Positions 53,170 through 61,385 of a stretch of DNA of 64,000 bases are shown piece by piece. The position numbers and the translations under genes are program-made. The first letter of the stretch is position 1. Every line of letters starts with the position of its first letter. The notes beneath the pieces are model-generated. The model saw nothing but the letters and a program-made list of their open reading frames with translations. It was not told the origin of the DNA and made no database searches. The stretch is taken from NCBI GenBank assembly GCA_033795365.1, contig JARYGU010000006.1, positions 186,001 to 250,000 of the forward strand, read 5' to 3'. Source of the DNA: JARYGU01 sp033795365. GTDB taxonomy: Bacteria; Pseudomonadota; Alphaproteobacteria; Rhizobiales; Rhizobiaceae.

Positions 53170-54690
53170 ATGACCAAGACTGATTTGAGCCTCGTCTATG
53201 AGGTCGAAGGATATCGAGGTCAATCTTCTCCATTTTTGAGAAGCCCACGAGGGCCATCATCATATCAATTTAAGCTTTTAGTTGAAGGGGATTCATGGGC
53301 AAATATATTATGGCCATGGAGTTCTCTTTTTGGGTACAACCAGTCATTCTCAAATTTTATTGATGAAGATCCCAGGTTCTACATAAACAATGTCGGCTGG
53401 CCCGGTGATACACTTGAGAATGTCATCTACAAAACGTTATCCAACGATCCGAGCCAAAGCGACAAAGGACTGCGTGTTCCTATTCAAAGCGGAATTTTTG
53501 ATTTTCTAATTTTGTCCGGAGGTGGCAACGATTTCCTCGGTGGCGGCGAGCTGAAAAAAATCCTTAAGCCCTTTGCAGGCGGCGCCAGTGATCCCTGGGA
53601 CTGTTTGAATACAGGCAAAGTTGACCAAATATTCTCTCGAATTCGTACAGGATACCTGAGGCTAATTCAGGCGGTAAATTTGTGGTCTCCAAAGACTCAC
53701 ATTTTCGTACACGGCTACGATCATGCTGTACCGCGCGTTGGTGGTCGCTGGTTGGGTAAGCCTTTTTCTTCTTGGGGCTATGACCCGCAACTGAAGATAT
53801 GTGCCGACGTTATCAGAGTACTTGTCGATCGAATGTACGAGACGCTCGATGAGATCGCAGCCGATAATAGTCACGTCCACGTCGTCAATGTGCGAGGCTG
53901 TTGTAATAGCAATTGGCACGATGAACTGCATCCGAACGCTCCAGCTGCCCGGCTGATTGCGCGACAGTTCTTAGCGTCGATGGTTGGGGTCTCAAGGATC
54001 GGCGCTTCAGACGCAGAAATGGTTAACCCTGGAGGGAGGCAGCAAATGGACGCGGATCGTATCGAAAAACTTGTTGAACTTGGAAGCAGCAGACACAGTA
54101 TTGCGGAAGTACACAGACGGGCCGCCGAATATATGCAGGGTACTGGTTCCGTCTTTCCGCGCAATGCGTGCGCCGCAACCCTGAGCGCATTTCTGCAGAT
54201 GGCAGGTATACCTGTAAGGACAATGACGGGTGCAGGAAGATTAGCGGAGCAAATCGAGAGGGACCGTCGCTGGGAACGGGTTAGCGTAGGCCGGCAAAGA
54301 CCAGGTGATGTGGGAGTAACCTACGACACAATGGCGCCCCCCGGTGCTGATCATGTTTATTTGGTGGTTGGCGTTCAGGATGCCGATCTGATGACAATCG
54401 CGGACAACCAAGCCCCGCGGCCGCATGAGCGGTATGCCAGTGGCAGAGGGCGGACACGTACCAATTACTTCCTGCGAGCGCCTGGAATGCGATTCTTCCG
54501 GGACGCTGATGAATTGGAGGACGTCGACTACTCAGCATTTCCGTTCGAAGACGAAGACACGAACAGTCTTGCCGATCCGATCGACGAGCCGAGCCGCAGC
54601 TGGCAGGAAGGCTCAACAATCGACGATTCCGCGATTGAGAAGATCGCTCAACGGGTGGCAGAAATTATGCGGGAACGGCCGAAGAAGTAA
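53170..54690 (+). CDS. SGNH hydrolase fused to a papain-like (NlpC/CHAP-type) domain
   Basis: A 506-residue protein without signal peptide. The N-terminal half has SGNH/GDSL blocks: VEGDSWAN with Ser42, a Gly block in NVGWPGDT, GGGNDFLGG with Asn120, and DELHPN with Asp251 and His254. The C-terminal half looks like a papain-fold cysteine peptidase or amidase: Cys334 in RNACAATLSAF, His395 in GADHVYLVVG and Asn413 in IADNQ, followed by an acidic linker and a basic amphipathic tail. Base and codon use differ from the neighbours (many A/T third positions). A TTG five codons upstream is an alternative start. Such a pair of hydrolases suggests attack on wall polymers or esters, possibly as an antibacterial effector. 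No immunity gene was found. Confidence 0.75.
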   Translation: MTKTDLSLVYEVEGYRGQSSPFLRSPRGPSSYQFKLLVEGDSWANILWPWSSLFGYNQSFSNFIDEDPRFYINNVGWPGDTLENVIYKTLSNDPSQSDKGLRVPIQSGIFDFLILSGGGNDFLGGGELKKILKPFAGGASDPWDCLNTGKVDQIFSRIRTGYLRLIQAVNLWSPKTHIFVHGYDHAVPRVGGRWLGKPFSSWGYDPQLKICADVIRVLVDRMYETLDEIAADNSHVHVVNVRGCCNSNWHDELHPNAPAARLIARQFLASMVGVSRIGASDAEMVNPGGRQQMDADRIEKLVELGSSRHSIAEVHRRAAEYMQGTGSVFPRNACAATLSAFLQMAGIPVRTMTGAGRLAEQIERDRRWERVSVGRQRPGDVGVTYDTMAPPGADHVYLVVGVQDADLMTIADNQAPRPHERYASGRGRTRTNYFLRAPGMRFFRDADELEDVDYSAFPFEDEDTNSLADPIDEPSRSWQEGSTIDDSAIEKIAQRVAEIMRERPKK

Positions 54691-54815
54691 TGGCATATTT
54701 GAGATTCGACAAAGAATGATAGCCCTCGGTGAACAGTCAATCTAGCCGATCGTTACCGGGGGTATTCATGTGCAGTGTTCAATAACAGAAACTGCCGAAC
54801 GTCGCAGACGCGATG

Positions 54816-54990
54816 CAATCCCGGCCATTTCCGCGAGGAGGTGAAGGCAGGCCAGCTCTACCAGCCCTTCGCCATCACCTGCAACGACGGCCGCGACTAC
54901 TGGCTCGTCTACCGGCAATCACGCCGCAACATTCCGAAAATCCGCGCGTTCCGCGATTGGATTCTGGCGACGATGCCGGCGGAGGCGTAA
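54816..54990 (+). pseudogene. Displaced 3' fragment of the LysR gene (direct repeat copy 2)
   Basis: Encodes the last 57 residues of the GcvA-like regulator in frame up to GCG TAA, with no start or DNA-binding part. It is the direct repeat copy 2 and presumably the original chromosomal end of the gene, as the Gre-like gene follows after 30 bases. It should not be expressed as a functional protein. Confidence 0.85.
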
Positions 54991-55020
54991 AGTGACACGG
55001 ACACAACGGGAGTTCAGACT

Positions 55021-55503
55021 TTGAGCGTCGCCTTCATGAAGGAAGAAAGTGCCGAAACCGCAGCGGAAACCCTGCTGCCCGAACGGCCGATTTCTCCCCA
55101 TCCCAACCTCGTCACCGAGACGGGCCTGAAGACACTTGAAACACAGCTTGCCGAGGCACGCGCCGCCTTCGAGACGGCCAATGCGATCGAGGACGTCAAC
55201 GAGAAGCGCCGTCAGCTCGCCGGCCCCTCGCGCGACATCCGCTATCTCGTCGAGCGGCTGCGCACCGCGCAGGTGATTGCCGATCCGGCCTCGACCGAAA
55301 CCGTCGCCTTCGGCAGTACGGTCAAGTTCAGCCGCGATGACGGCCGGGTGCAGACTTATCGCATCGTCGGCGAGGACGAGGCCGATCCCAAGGCAGGCAC
55401 GATCTCCTATGTCTCACCTGTGGCGCGGCTTCTGATGGGCAAGGCGGTTGGCGACGTCGTAAGCATGAACGGGCAGGACCTTGAAATCACGGCGATATCC
55501 TAA
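55021..55503 (+). CDS. GreA/GreB-family transcription elongation factor-like protein
   Basis: A 160-residue protein with the Gre coiled-coil half (about residues 30-85, ETGLKTLETQLAEARAAFETANAIEDVNEKRR) and the FKBP-like C-terminal domain (VAFGSTVKFSRDDGR, RIVGEDEADPKAGTISYVSPVARLLMGKAVGD). The TTG at 55021 has GGGAG seven bases upstream; the first ATG is at 55036. It differs from housekeeping GreA in the missing acidic tip pair pattern and a long N-terminal extension, so it may be a Gre-like regulator of RNA polymerase rather than the main factor. Confidence 0.8.
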   Translation: MSVAFMKEESAETAAETLLPERPISPHPNLVTETGLKTLETQLAEARAAFETANAIEDVNEKRRQLAGPSRDIRYLVERLRTAQVIADPASTETVAFGSTVKFSRDDGRVQTYRIVGEDEADPKAGTISYVSPVARLLMGKAVGDVVSMNGQDLEITAIS

Positions 55504-55591
55504 ATCATGCCACGCAAGGATTTGCAGCGGTTTGCAATGATGGCTTGCGAAGACGTCCGGCGCGCGAGAGCCGGAAAAAACGCGACCCGCT

Positions 55592-55996
55592 TTAGCTGCC
55601 CATGTCCTCCTTCGCCATGCTGGCGTGACGGTGAACCAGTTTCCATGCGTCGTCCACGCGGCGAAACACTTCGGTAACGCGGATATTCATGTCCTGCGAT
55701 TTGCCTTTCAGCTCGACGGTGGCGCGCTGATATCCCGTCCAAAAGGCAAGGTCGCCGGATGCGCCCTGGTCGTGGATTTCGAAATGCGAGGTTCCACCCG
55801 CGCCGAAGGCCTTGGCGCCGTCGATGTTGACCTCGAGCACCCGGTCGGCACCTTCGGTAAAACCGCCGCCCGGGTCGAAGAATGTTGCCTGCCCCGATCG
55901 CGCGGAGATGGCTTTCAAAGGATCTGCATCGCCGGCCGTATAGGCGCGTGCGGCGGCCTCTCGGGTTTTCATGAAGGTTGCGAAATCGTGCGACAA
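55592..55996 (-). CDS. NTF2-like / SnoaL-like domain protein
   Basis: A 134-residue small alpha/beta protein with the SnoaL/NTF2 pattern of a helix pair then a curved sheet, ending in FRRVDDAWKLVHRHASM. Comparable proteins are annotated as DUF4440/ketosteroid isomerase-like; no enzymatic role can be stated. TTG at 55996 is chosen because AAGGAG lies 8 bases upstream; an ATG eight codons in (55972) is the alternative. Confidence 0.75.
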   Translation of the reverse strand: MSHDFATFMKTREAAARAYTAGDADPLKAISARSGQATFFDPGGGFTEGADRVLEVNIDGAKAFGAGGTSHFEIHDQGASGDLAFWTGYQRATVELKGKSQDMNIRVTEVFRRVDDAWKLVHRHASMAKEDMGS

Positions 55997-56376
55997 GATC
56001 TTGGCTCCTTTGCAAGCCCATTGGCGGGTTCGTAAGTCCGTCAGGGGAACGGTCTGCCCGTTGCAGCAGTTCCATTCGGGCAAAAACCGTGCATGCACCG
56101 CCGAAAGTCCGATGGATTTTCAATGAAATGCGCCGCGGATTTCCCCACCCCTCGCACCTGCCTTATCCTATCCTTCCTTCCGCCGCCGGACGGATCGCGT
56201 AACGTGTCGATGCGGGCGGGAGGAGGCGCTTTCGTTTGTCTGCCGTAACGTGCGGCGGCGGCGCAAGAGGTGCAAGGACACGTTGCGGACGGCATAGGCT
56301 TTCCGCGGCGGGCAAGGCTTCCCCCTTCCCCGGGTCTGCGGGGTCGGTTTGGGTCCGCCATGCAAGCGGTTTGTCC

Positions 56377-56426
56377 CGCATGACCCCGAAAAGTGCGGAA
56401 CGCGGTTTTCGGAAAAGGCTCATGCG
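56377..56426. repeat. Rhizobial palindromic repeat, second family
   Basis: CGCATGA and TCATGCG bound a core with CCGAAAAG and GGTTTTCGG. The pattern is the widespread intergenic palindrome with CCGAAAA...TTTTCGG arms seen throughout rhizobial genomes. Confidence 0.8.
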
Positions 56427-56502
56427 AAGACAAGCCGTGCAGCGAAGCCGAGGTTCCCGCACCTGAAGGAGGACTGACCGCCTCCGAAGAACGCCTGAAG
56501 GG

Positions 56503-56558
56503 CCGCGCGAGAGCGAAGCCATGTATTAAACCTTTCCAGAGGCGACGCTCTCGCGCGG
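56503..56558. repeat. Perfect 13-bp inverted repeat
   Basis: CCGCGCGAGAGCG (56503-56515) and CGCTCTCGCGCGG (56546-56558) pair without mismatch around a 30-base loop. No T run follows on either strand. Confidence 0.8.
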
Positions 56559-56631
56559 TTCTCCGGAATGAACGGATGTCATCAACCCGGTGGACGCCAT
56601 ACGGGCGCTTCGCCATGCCCGGAGAAAGGCG

Positions 56632-57015
56632 ATGGGAAACAATAAGGAAAATCTTTCGGAAGAAGAGTTCAAGGAGCGCCGCTACCTGCGGCGCCTGCTG
56701 CCGGCACAGCAGGATATGGCGACCCTCATCGGCAATTTCTCGACCTGCCGGCTGCCCAGATGCCGGCGCGCGAAACGGTGCCTCGGCTCCCATCCGCCCG
56801 ACGAGATCGGCAGCACCCGGTGGAAGAGGTTTCCGCCCTGCATATCGGACGAAGACAAATTCCACGATTTCGCCCAGGGCACGGAGCATGCCGTCAGGGA
56901 GTGGGACAGGCGGATGCTCGCCGCCGGCTATGACGCCGCGTCGCTGAAAAAGGAGGTGGACGAACAGCATCGGGCGATGCGGGAGGATGACGACTGGGAA
57001 GAGCGCAATCTCTGA
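56632..57015 (+). CDS. Conserved hypothetical protein with a Cys cluster
   Basis: A 127-residue protein that I cannot assign. Residues 40-55 hold CRLPRCRRAKRC-type spaced cysteines with further Cys near 70, which could bind zinc; the last 60 residues are charged and helical. ATG at 56632 follows GGAGAAAGG. It looks like a protein family seen in Rhizobiaceae next to yidD. Confidence 0.65.
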   Translation: MGNNKENLSEEEFKERRYLRRLLPAQQDMATLIGNFSTCRLPRCRRAKRCLGSHPPDEIGSTRWKRFPPCISDEDKFHDFAQGTEHAVREWDRRMLAAGYDAASLKKEVDEQHRAMREDDDWEERNL

Positions 57016-57136
57016 GGCTCGGCCCCCGGGACCCGGCCCTGACACCCGGCATGGCAAGCCCGGCAGGCCGCCGGCTGCGCTCCTATCGCGGGCCGGATGG
57101 GAGGAACGCGGCGTCCTGCCGGAGGCGATGAGGCCG

Positions 57137-57487
57137 TCAGACGCGCCAGAGCCTCCACGGCGCCCACCAGGCAAAGCGGACGCCGAGCGCTTCGGGCACC
57201 GGATCGAAGCCGGAGGTGCCGCCCGGCCCGCAGCGCGCGACGCGGAAGAGCGTCAGGAACCCGCCGCGCCAGAGCCCATGGCGCGCGACCGCCTCGTATC
57301 CGTATTCCGAGCAGGTCGGCATGTGCCGGCAGGAATTGCCGATGAAACCGGAAAGCGTCAGCTGATAAAGACGGATGACCCCCATGCCGAAAAGCCGCCC
57401 CGGCGTCTTGCGGAACGGCCCGTCCCAGTTGCGGCCCCGATGGCTTGGACGGTCGGCGGAATGGCGGCAGCCGGGGGCGTTACACAT
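57137..57487 (-). CDS. yidD: Membrane protein insertion efficiency factor YidD
   Basis: A 116-residue protein with the YidD core: IRLYQLTLSGFIGNSCRHMPTCSEYGYEA (near residues 38-66), then GLWRGGFLTLFRVARCGPGG, ending with a basic tail. It sits at the inner membrane and helps YidC-dependent insertion. The N-terminal extension with two cysteines occurs in rhizobial homologues. Located 15 bases after the IscU-like gene, in the same direction. Confidence 0.9.
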   Translation of the reverse strand: MCNAPGCRHSADRPSHRGRNWDGPFRKTPGRLFGMGVIRLYQLTLSGFIGNSCRHMPTCSEYGYEAVARHGLWRGGFLTLFRVARCGPGGTSGFDPVPEALGVRFAWWAPWRLWRV

Positions 57488-57502
57488 CCTGCCCGCCCCG
57501 GC

Positions 57503-57949
57503 TCACCCGACCTTCGCCAGCCGCTTCGCCTCGATCTGGGCGATCGCGTCGGTGACGGCGTCGAAGGTGAGCATGGTGGAGGCGTGGCGAGCCTTGTAGT
57601 CCTTGACGGGCTTCAGGAAGCGCATGTCCTCGAAGCGGCCGGAAGGCCCCTCGCCGTCGGCCTTCAGCATGGCGAGCATGTCTTCCCTCGCCTGGCGGAT
57701 TTCGTCGGCGCTCGCGCCGATTACATGGCGCGCCATGACGGAGGAGGATGCCTGGCCGAGCGCGCAGGCCTTCACCTCATGGGCGAAGCCCGTCACGCGG
57801 TCGCCCTCCATCTTCAGCCAGACCTTGACGCGCGAGCCGCAGAGCTTGGAATGCGCGTTCGCCTCCGCGTCCGCATCGGCAAGCGTGCCGGTCAGCGGAA
57901 TGTTGCCGGCGAATTCGAGGATGCGGCTATTGTAGATATCGTCCATCAT
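57503..57949 (-). CDS. IscU/NifU-like iron-sulfur cluster scaffold
   Basis: A 148-residue protein of the IscU/SufU fold: DIYNSRILEFAG at the N-terminus, first Cys in KLCGSR near residue 36, second in KACALGQASSS near 62. The place of the third canonical Cys (R-x-x-C) reads RHASTM, so one ligand is absent. Known alphaproteobacterial members of this subgroup look similar, so it may act as a carrier or accessory rather than the main scaffold. ATG at 57949 and 57946 are both possible. Confidence 0.85.
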   Translation of the reverse strand: MMDDIYNSRILEFAGNIPLTGTLADADAEANAHSKLCGSRVKVWLKMEGDRVTGFAHEVKACALGQASSSVMARHVIGASADEIRQAREDMLAMLKADGEGPSGRFEDMRFLKPVKDYKARHASTMLTFDAVTDAIAQIEAKRLAKVG

Positions 57950-58281
57950 GATCCGGGATTCCGCGCGTTTTTCCGATTTCTTCAACGATTCTGGCACAAT
58001 ATTCCGCTGCCGTCGGGAAAAAAGCATCCGGCGTCGCCTTCGCCCCCTTCCGCAGCCTGCGGTCGATACTATATGCTATGTCGTGTTGGGGCGACAATTT
58101 TGCAATGGCGAAATCGTTGCCTGTTGTTTGGGAAACCGTGCCGGACGGTCGAGCGCACTGAGAAGCCCGCGACCCGAAAGCCCCGGAGCCCGCCAACGGA
58201 ACCCAAGCCTGCAGGGTTAGGCGAATGGCCAGTGGCGAGTCCGAATAGACGTGTCAAACCTGCAGAAAGGTCCAGTCGTTC
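57950..58281. other. Intergenic region between the scaffold gene and folE
   Basis: 332 bases without a convincing gene. The region must carry the promoters of both divergent genes; TATGCTATG near 58073 is the best -10 candidate for folE. I looked for the THF-II riboswitch found upstream of some folE genes and did not see its conserved core. Confidence 0.5.
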
Positions 58282-58893
58282 ATGGACGCGATAGTCAAGA
58301 ATTTTCCGCATATCGGCGATGATTCCGGCCGTCCTTCGCAGAAGGAAGCCGAGGATGCAGTCCGGGTCCTGCTGCGCTGGGCCGGCGACGACCCGACCCG
58401 CGAGGGGCTGATCGATACGCCGGCGCGCGTCGCCAAGGCCTATAAGGAGCTGTTCTCCGGCTATGATCTGGCCGCCGAGGACGTGCTCGGCCGCACCTTC
58501 GAGGAGGTCGCCGGCTACGACGACATCGTGCTCGTCAAGGACATCCCCTTCTTCTCGCACTGCGAGCATCATATGGTGCCGATCATCGGCAAGGCGCATG
58601 TGGCCTACCTGCCGAGCGGCCGGGTTCTCGGCCTCTCCAAGATCGCCCGGGTGGTCGAGATTTTCGCGCGCCGCCTGCAGACGCAGGAAACGATGACGGC
58701 GCAGATCGCCAAATCGATCGACGAGACGCTGCGTCCGCGGGGCGTTGCGGTGATGATCGAGGCCGAGCATATGTGCATGGCGATGCGCGGAATCCAGAAA
58801 CAGGGCTCGACAACGCTCACCACCACCTTTACCGGTGCCTTCAAGACCGAACCGGCCGAGCAGGCGCGGTTCATGACCATGATCCGGAGCTGA
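58282..58893 (+). CDS. folE: GTP cyclohydrolase I
   Basis: First enzyme of tetrahydrofolate and pterin synthesis, converting GTP to dihydroneopterin triphosphate. The 203-residue protein has the zinc ligands in SHCEHHMVP (Cys and His near residues 94-97) and EHMCMAMRG (Cys near 164), plus GLSKIARVVEIFARRLQ. hisI follows 34 bases downstream. Confidence 0.95.
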   Translation: MDAIVKNFPHIGDDSGRPSQKEAEDAVRVLLRWAGDDPTREGLIDTPARVAKAYKELFSGYDLAAEDVLGRTFEEVAGYDDIVLVKDIPFFSHCEHHMVPIIGKAHVAYLPSGRVLGLSKIARVVEIFARRLQTQETMTAQIAKSIDETLRPRGVAVMIEAEHMCMAMRGIQKQGSTTLTTTFTGAFKTEPAEQARFMTMIRS

Positions 58894-58927
58894 TCCGAGC
58901 AGCGCCGGTCTTCCGGAGCTCAGAGCG

Positions 58928-59380
58928 ATGACGATCACCTTCCAGCCGCCCTCCGAAAGCAAGGCCGAACTCGAAACGGGTCCGGACTTCACGCCGCGCT
59001 TCGACGAAAGCGGCCTCGTCACCGCCGTGGTGACCGATGCGCGCGACGGCGAGCTGCTGATGGTCGCGCACATGAATGCCGAGGCCCTCGGCCTGACGAT
59101 CGAGACCGGGATCGCGCATTACTGGAGCCGGTCGCGCAATGCGCTTTGGAAAAAGGGCGAGACGTCGGGAAACCTGCAGACCGTGGTGGAGCTGCGCACC
59201 GATTGCGACCAGGACGCCGTCTGGCTCAAGGTCTCCGTCGCCGGCCACGACGCCACATGCCACACCGGGCGCCGCTCCTGCTTCTACCGCACCGTTGCGC
59301 AGCAGGGCGGCAAGGCCGTTCTCAGCATCACGGGTGGACAGCCGCAATTCGATCCGGACGCCGTCTACGGCAGGAAATAG
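58928..59380 (+). CDS. hisI: Phosphoribosyl-AMP cyclohydrolase
   Basis: Third step of histidine synthesis. The 150-residue protein has the family's magnesium and zinc motifs: TDCDQDAVW near residue 95, and CHTGRRSCFY near 112-121. The HisE domain is absent, as in other alphaproteobacteria where hisE is separate. It is probably co-transcribed with folE. Confidence 0.95.
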   Translation: MTITFQPPSESKAELETGPDFTPRFDESGLVTAVVTDARDGELLMVAHMNAEALGLTIETGIAHYWSRSRNALWKKGETSGNLQTVVELRTDCDQDAVWLKVSVAGHDATCHTGRRSCFYRTVAQQGGKAVLSITGGQPQFDPDAVYGRK

Positions 59381-59792
59381 GGCATTTGCGTTTCGCAGCG
59401 ATTCATCAATTTGCAACGGTCTTGGCGCCTAATGAGCGCATGGCAGGACGCATGCCCGGATCGGCGAAGATGGAAGCGCATTGTCACGGCAGGTCGGAGA
59501 AATCCCGGGAAAAGCACCTGGCGGCTTTCCGTCCGGAGTTGCGTAAAAACAAGGAAACGGAGCGTTTCCGCTATTTCCGGCAGGTTCATCCTCCCGCATC
59601 CGCTGCCGGCCGGTCATTCATCGTCGGTTCATTGCCGGCGCGCGATTATCCCTCTCGCGATCGCAAATCCCCCCATCCCTTTGTCGAGGATGCTGACCGC
59701 GGGGATTCGCGTTATTATCTAAGCTGGCGGATCCCCGCTGCGCGAAAGGCGCCGGAGGCTCTGCGAATTTCTCTCCGCCACGGAGGCAAGAC
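59381..59792. other. 412-bp intergenic region with a degenerate repeat
   Basis: No convincing gene. A degenerate copy of the GCAATTCC-type palindromic repeat lies at 59501-59543 and the flanking GTAAAAACAAGGAAACGG tail is the usual border of that repeat. Remaining sequence shows nothing recognisable; it must carry the patatin gene promoter. Confidence 0.5.
59501..59543 (+). repeat. Degenerate rhizobial palindromic repeat, first family
   Basis: CCCGGGAAAAGCACC...GGCTTTCCGTCCGGAGTTGCG matches the tandem repeat at 51.7 kb with several substitutions. The typical right-hand border GTAAAAACAA follows. Confidence 0.7.
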
Positions 59793-60746
59793 ATGCTGAA
59801 TTGGAGGCTCAATCGTAACGGAAACACCGCGAATGCGTCCGATTCAGATGGCCTGTCCCTGACCAACACCCCCGATCTCCCCGCCCCGCGCAGGGCAAAG
59901 ATCGCGCTCGCGCTTGGCGGGGGCGCGGCCCGCGGCTGGGCGCATATCGGCGTTTTGAGAGCGCTGGACGAGGAAGGCATCGAGGTCAGCATGATCGCCG
60001 GCACCTCCATCGGCGCGCTGGTCGGCGGCTGCTACCTTGCGGGAAAGCTCGATGAGCTGGAAGCTTTCGCCCGTTCGCTGACCATGCGCCGGATCGCGAG
60101 CCTGCTCGATTTCACCATCCGCGGCAGCGGCCTCTTCGGCGGCATGCGGCTGACGCGGCGCATGCAGGAGCATCTGGAAAACCTCTCCATCGAGGAACTC
60201 GACCGCACCTTCGTCGCGGTCGCGACGGAGATCAACACCGGCCACGAGGTCTGGATCGGCGGCGGCTCGCTGATAACCGCCATACGCGCCTCCTACGCCC
60301 TGCCCGGCATCTTCGAGCCGATCAAGTGCAACGGCCGCACGCTCGTGGATGGCGCGCTGGTCAATCCGGTGCCGGTCTCGGTGTGCCGGGCCTATGAGGA
60401 GCCGCTCGTCGTCGCCGTCAACCTCAATTACGACGTCTACGGCCGCTCCGCCGTCATCAAGCACAATGCGAGCGTCCAGCGGATAGAGGATGCGAACAGC
60501 CAGGAGACCAGCGCCGCGCGCCTCGGCATGACGAATGTGATGGTCCAGGCGTTCAACATCATTCAGGACCGGATCGCCCGCGCACGGCTCGCCGGCGATC
60601 CGCCGGATCTGGCGCTCCATCCGAAGCTCAGCGACATCGGCCTGTCGGAATTCCACCGCGCAGGCGAAGCGATCGATCGCGGATATCTGGAAACGAAATC
60701 GAAGATCCTGGAAATCAAGCGGATGCAGGAGGCCTTCACCCGCTGA
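59793..60746 (+). CDS. Patatin-like phospholipase / RssA-type esterase
   Basis: A 317-residue lipid acyl hydrolase. The oxyanion loop GGGAARGWAHIGVL lies near residues 44-57, the nucleophile Ser in GTSIGALVG near 73 and the catalytic Asp in DGALVNPVPV near 190. No signal peptide; the short N-terminal extension is polar. It stands alone and converges with the CBS gene. Substrate unknown. Confidence 0.9.
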   Translation: MLNWRLNRNGNTANASDSDGLSLTNTPDLPAPRRAKIALALGGGAARGWAHIGVLRALDEEGIEVSMIAGTSIGALVGGCYLAGKLDELEAFARSLTMRRIASLLDFTIRGSGLFGGMRLTRRMQEHLENLSIEELDRTFVAVATEINTGHEVWIGGGSLITAIRASYALPGIFEPIKCNGRTLVDGALVNPVPVSVCRAYEEPLVVAVNLNYDVYGRSAVIKHNASVQRIEDANSQETSAARLGMTNVMVQAFNIIQDRIARARLAGDPPDLALHPKLSDIGLSEFHRAGEAIDRGYLETKSKILEIKRMQEAFTR

Positions 60747-60774
60747 TCTTCGCAAAGAGAAGCCGCTGTCCCGC

Positions 60775-61203
60775 CTATCCGGCGATATAGGCCTTGATCT
60801 CTTCCGCCTCGCGCTCGATCGCGCGTATATGCGATTTCACGACGTCGCCGATCGATACGATGCCGACCAGCCGTCCGTCCTTTTCGACGGGGATATGGCG
60901 GGCGCGGTGCATGCTCATCATCTCCATGAGTTCGTTCACGCTCGTCTGCTCCTGGCAGCGATGGACGTTGCCCCACATGACGGAGGATATGGGCTTGTCG
61001 AGGCATTCGGCACCGCTGCGGGCGATCGCGGTAACGATATCGCGCTCCGTCAGGATGCCGGCGATCCGGTCGTTGCGATCGACGACGACGATGGCGCCGA
61101 TGTGGTTTTCATTGAGGTAAACGGCGGCCTGCCGGACGGTGAGCTGGGGTCCGCCGGTAATGACGTTGCGGCCCTTTTCGTCCAGTATCGACTTCACATA
61201 CAT
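60775..61203 (-). CDS. Protein of two CBS domains
   Basis: A 142-residue protein that consists of one CBS pair (domains near residues 8-65 and 75-135; GAIVVVDRNDRIAGILTERDIV and RARHIPVEKDGRLVGIVSIGDVV). It should bind an adenosine nucleotide and act as an energy sensor. ATG at 61203 has GGGAGG eight bases upstream. Confidence 0.9.
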   Translation of the reverse strand: MYVKSILDEKGRNVITGGPQLTVRQAAVYLNENHIGAIVVVDRNDRIAGILTERDIVTAIARSGAECLDKPISSVMWGNVHRCQEQTSVNELMEMMSMHRARHIPVEKDGRLVGIVSIGDVVKSHIRAIEREAEEIKAYIAG

Positions 61204-61385
61204 GCATAAACCTCCCGTGTGCGACATGACAGAGAGGCGGGGCGACCCCATGCAGGGATGCCCTGCCAGACGATGAAAACGCCGCTTCCCATGGCGGGGT
61301 TCCATCTCGTCTTCCGGTGTGCATGTGCGAACCGGAAGAATTCCATGGTGCGCTATGATAGCGGCGAATGCAAGGCTTGCCTGAT

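Larger units (their letters stand above)
52758..54986 (+). mobile_element. 2.23-kb inserted segment bounded by a 171-bp direct repeat
   Basis: One repeat unit plus a unique stretch of about 2.06 kb (52758-54815). From about 52960 to 54690 the base composition is clearly poorer in GC than the neighbourhood, most strongly at 52990-53130. The stretch 52758-52960 is GC-rich and may be donor flanking DNA. Only one convincing gene is present (53170-54690). No integrase, transposase or terminal inverted repeat was found, so movement must have depended on homologous recombination or a recombinase elsewhere. The insertion keeps the target regulator intact. Confidence 0.75.
55997..56631. other. 635-bp stretch without a convincing gene
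   Basis: Short open frames occur on both strands but lack ribosome sites, codon bias and homology. The interval holds a palindromic repeat (56377-56426) and a perfect 13-bp inverted repeat (56503-56558). It could hold a small RNA gene between about 56200 and 56580, but no known family was recognised. Confidence 0.55.

Noticed and set aside
52758..54815. Insertion sequence with transposase
   Set aside because: No transposase or terminal inverted repeat, and the flanking direct repeat is far longer than a target-site duplication.
56041..57174. 377-codon open frame on the minus strand
   Set aside because: It crosses two intergenic repeats and the antisense of the Cys-cluster gene, has no ribosome site and no recognisable domain.
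58150..58281. THF-II (folE) riboswitch upstream of folE
   Set aside because: Known in alphaproteobacteria, but the conserved core was not found in this leader.
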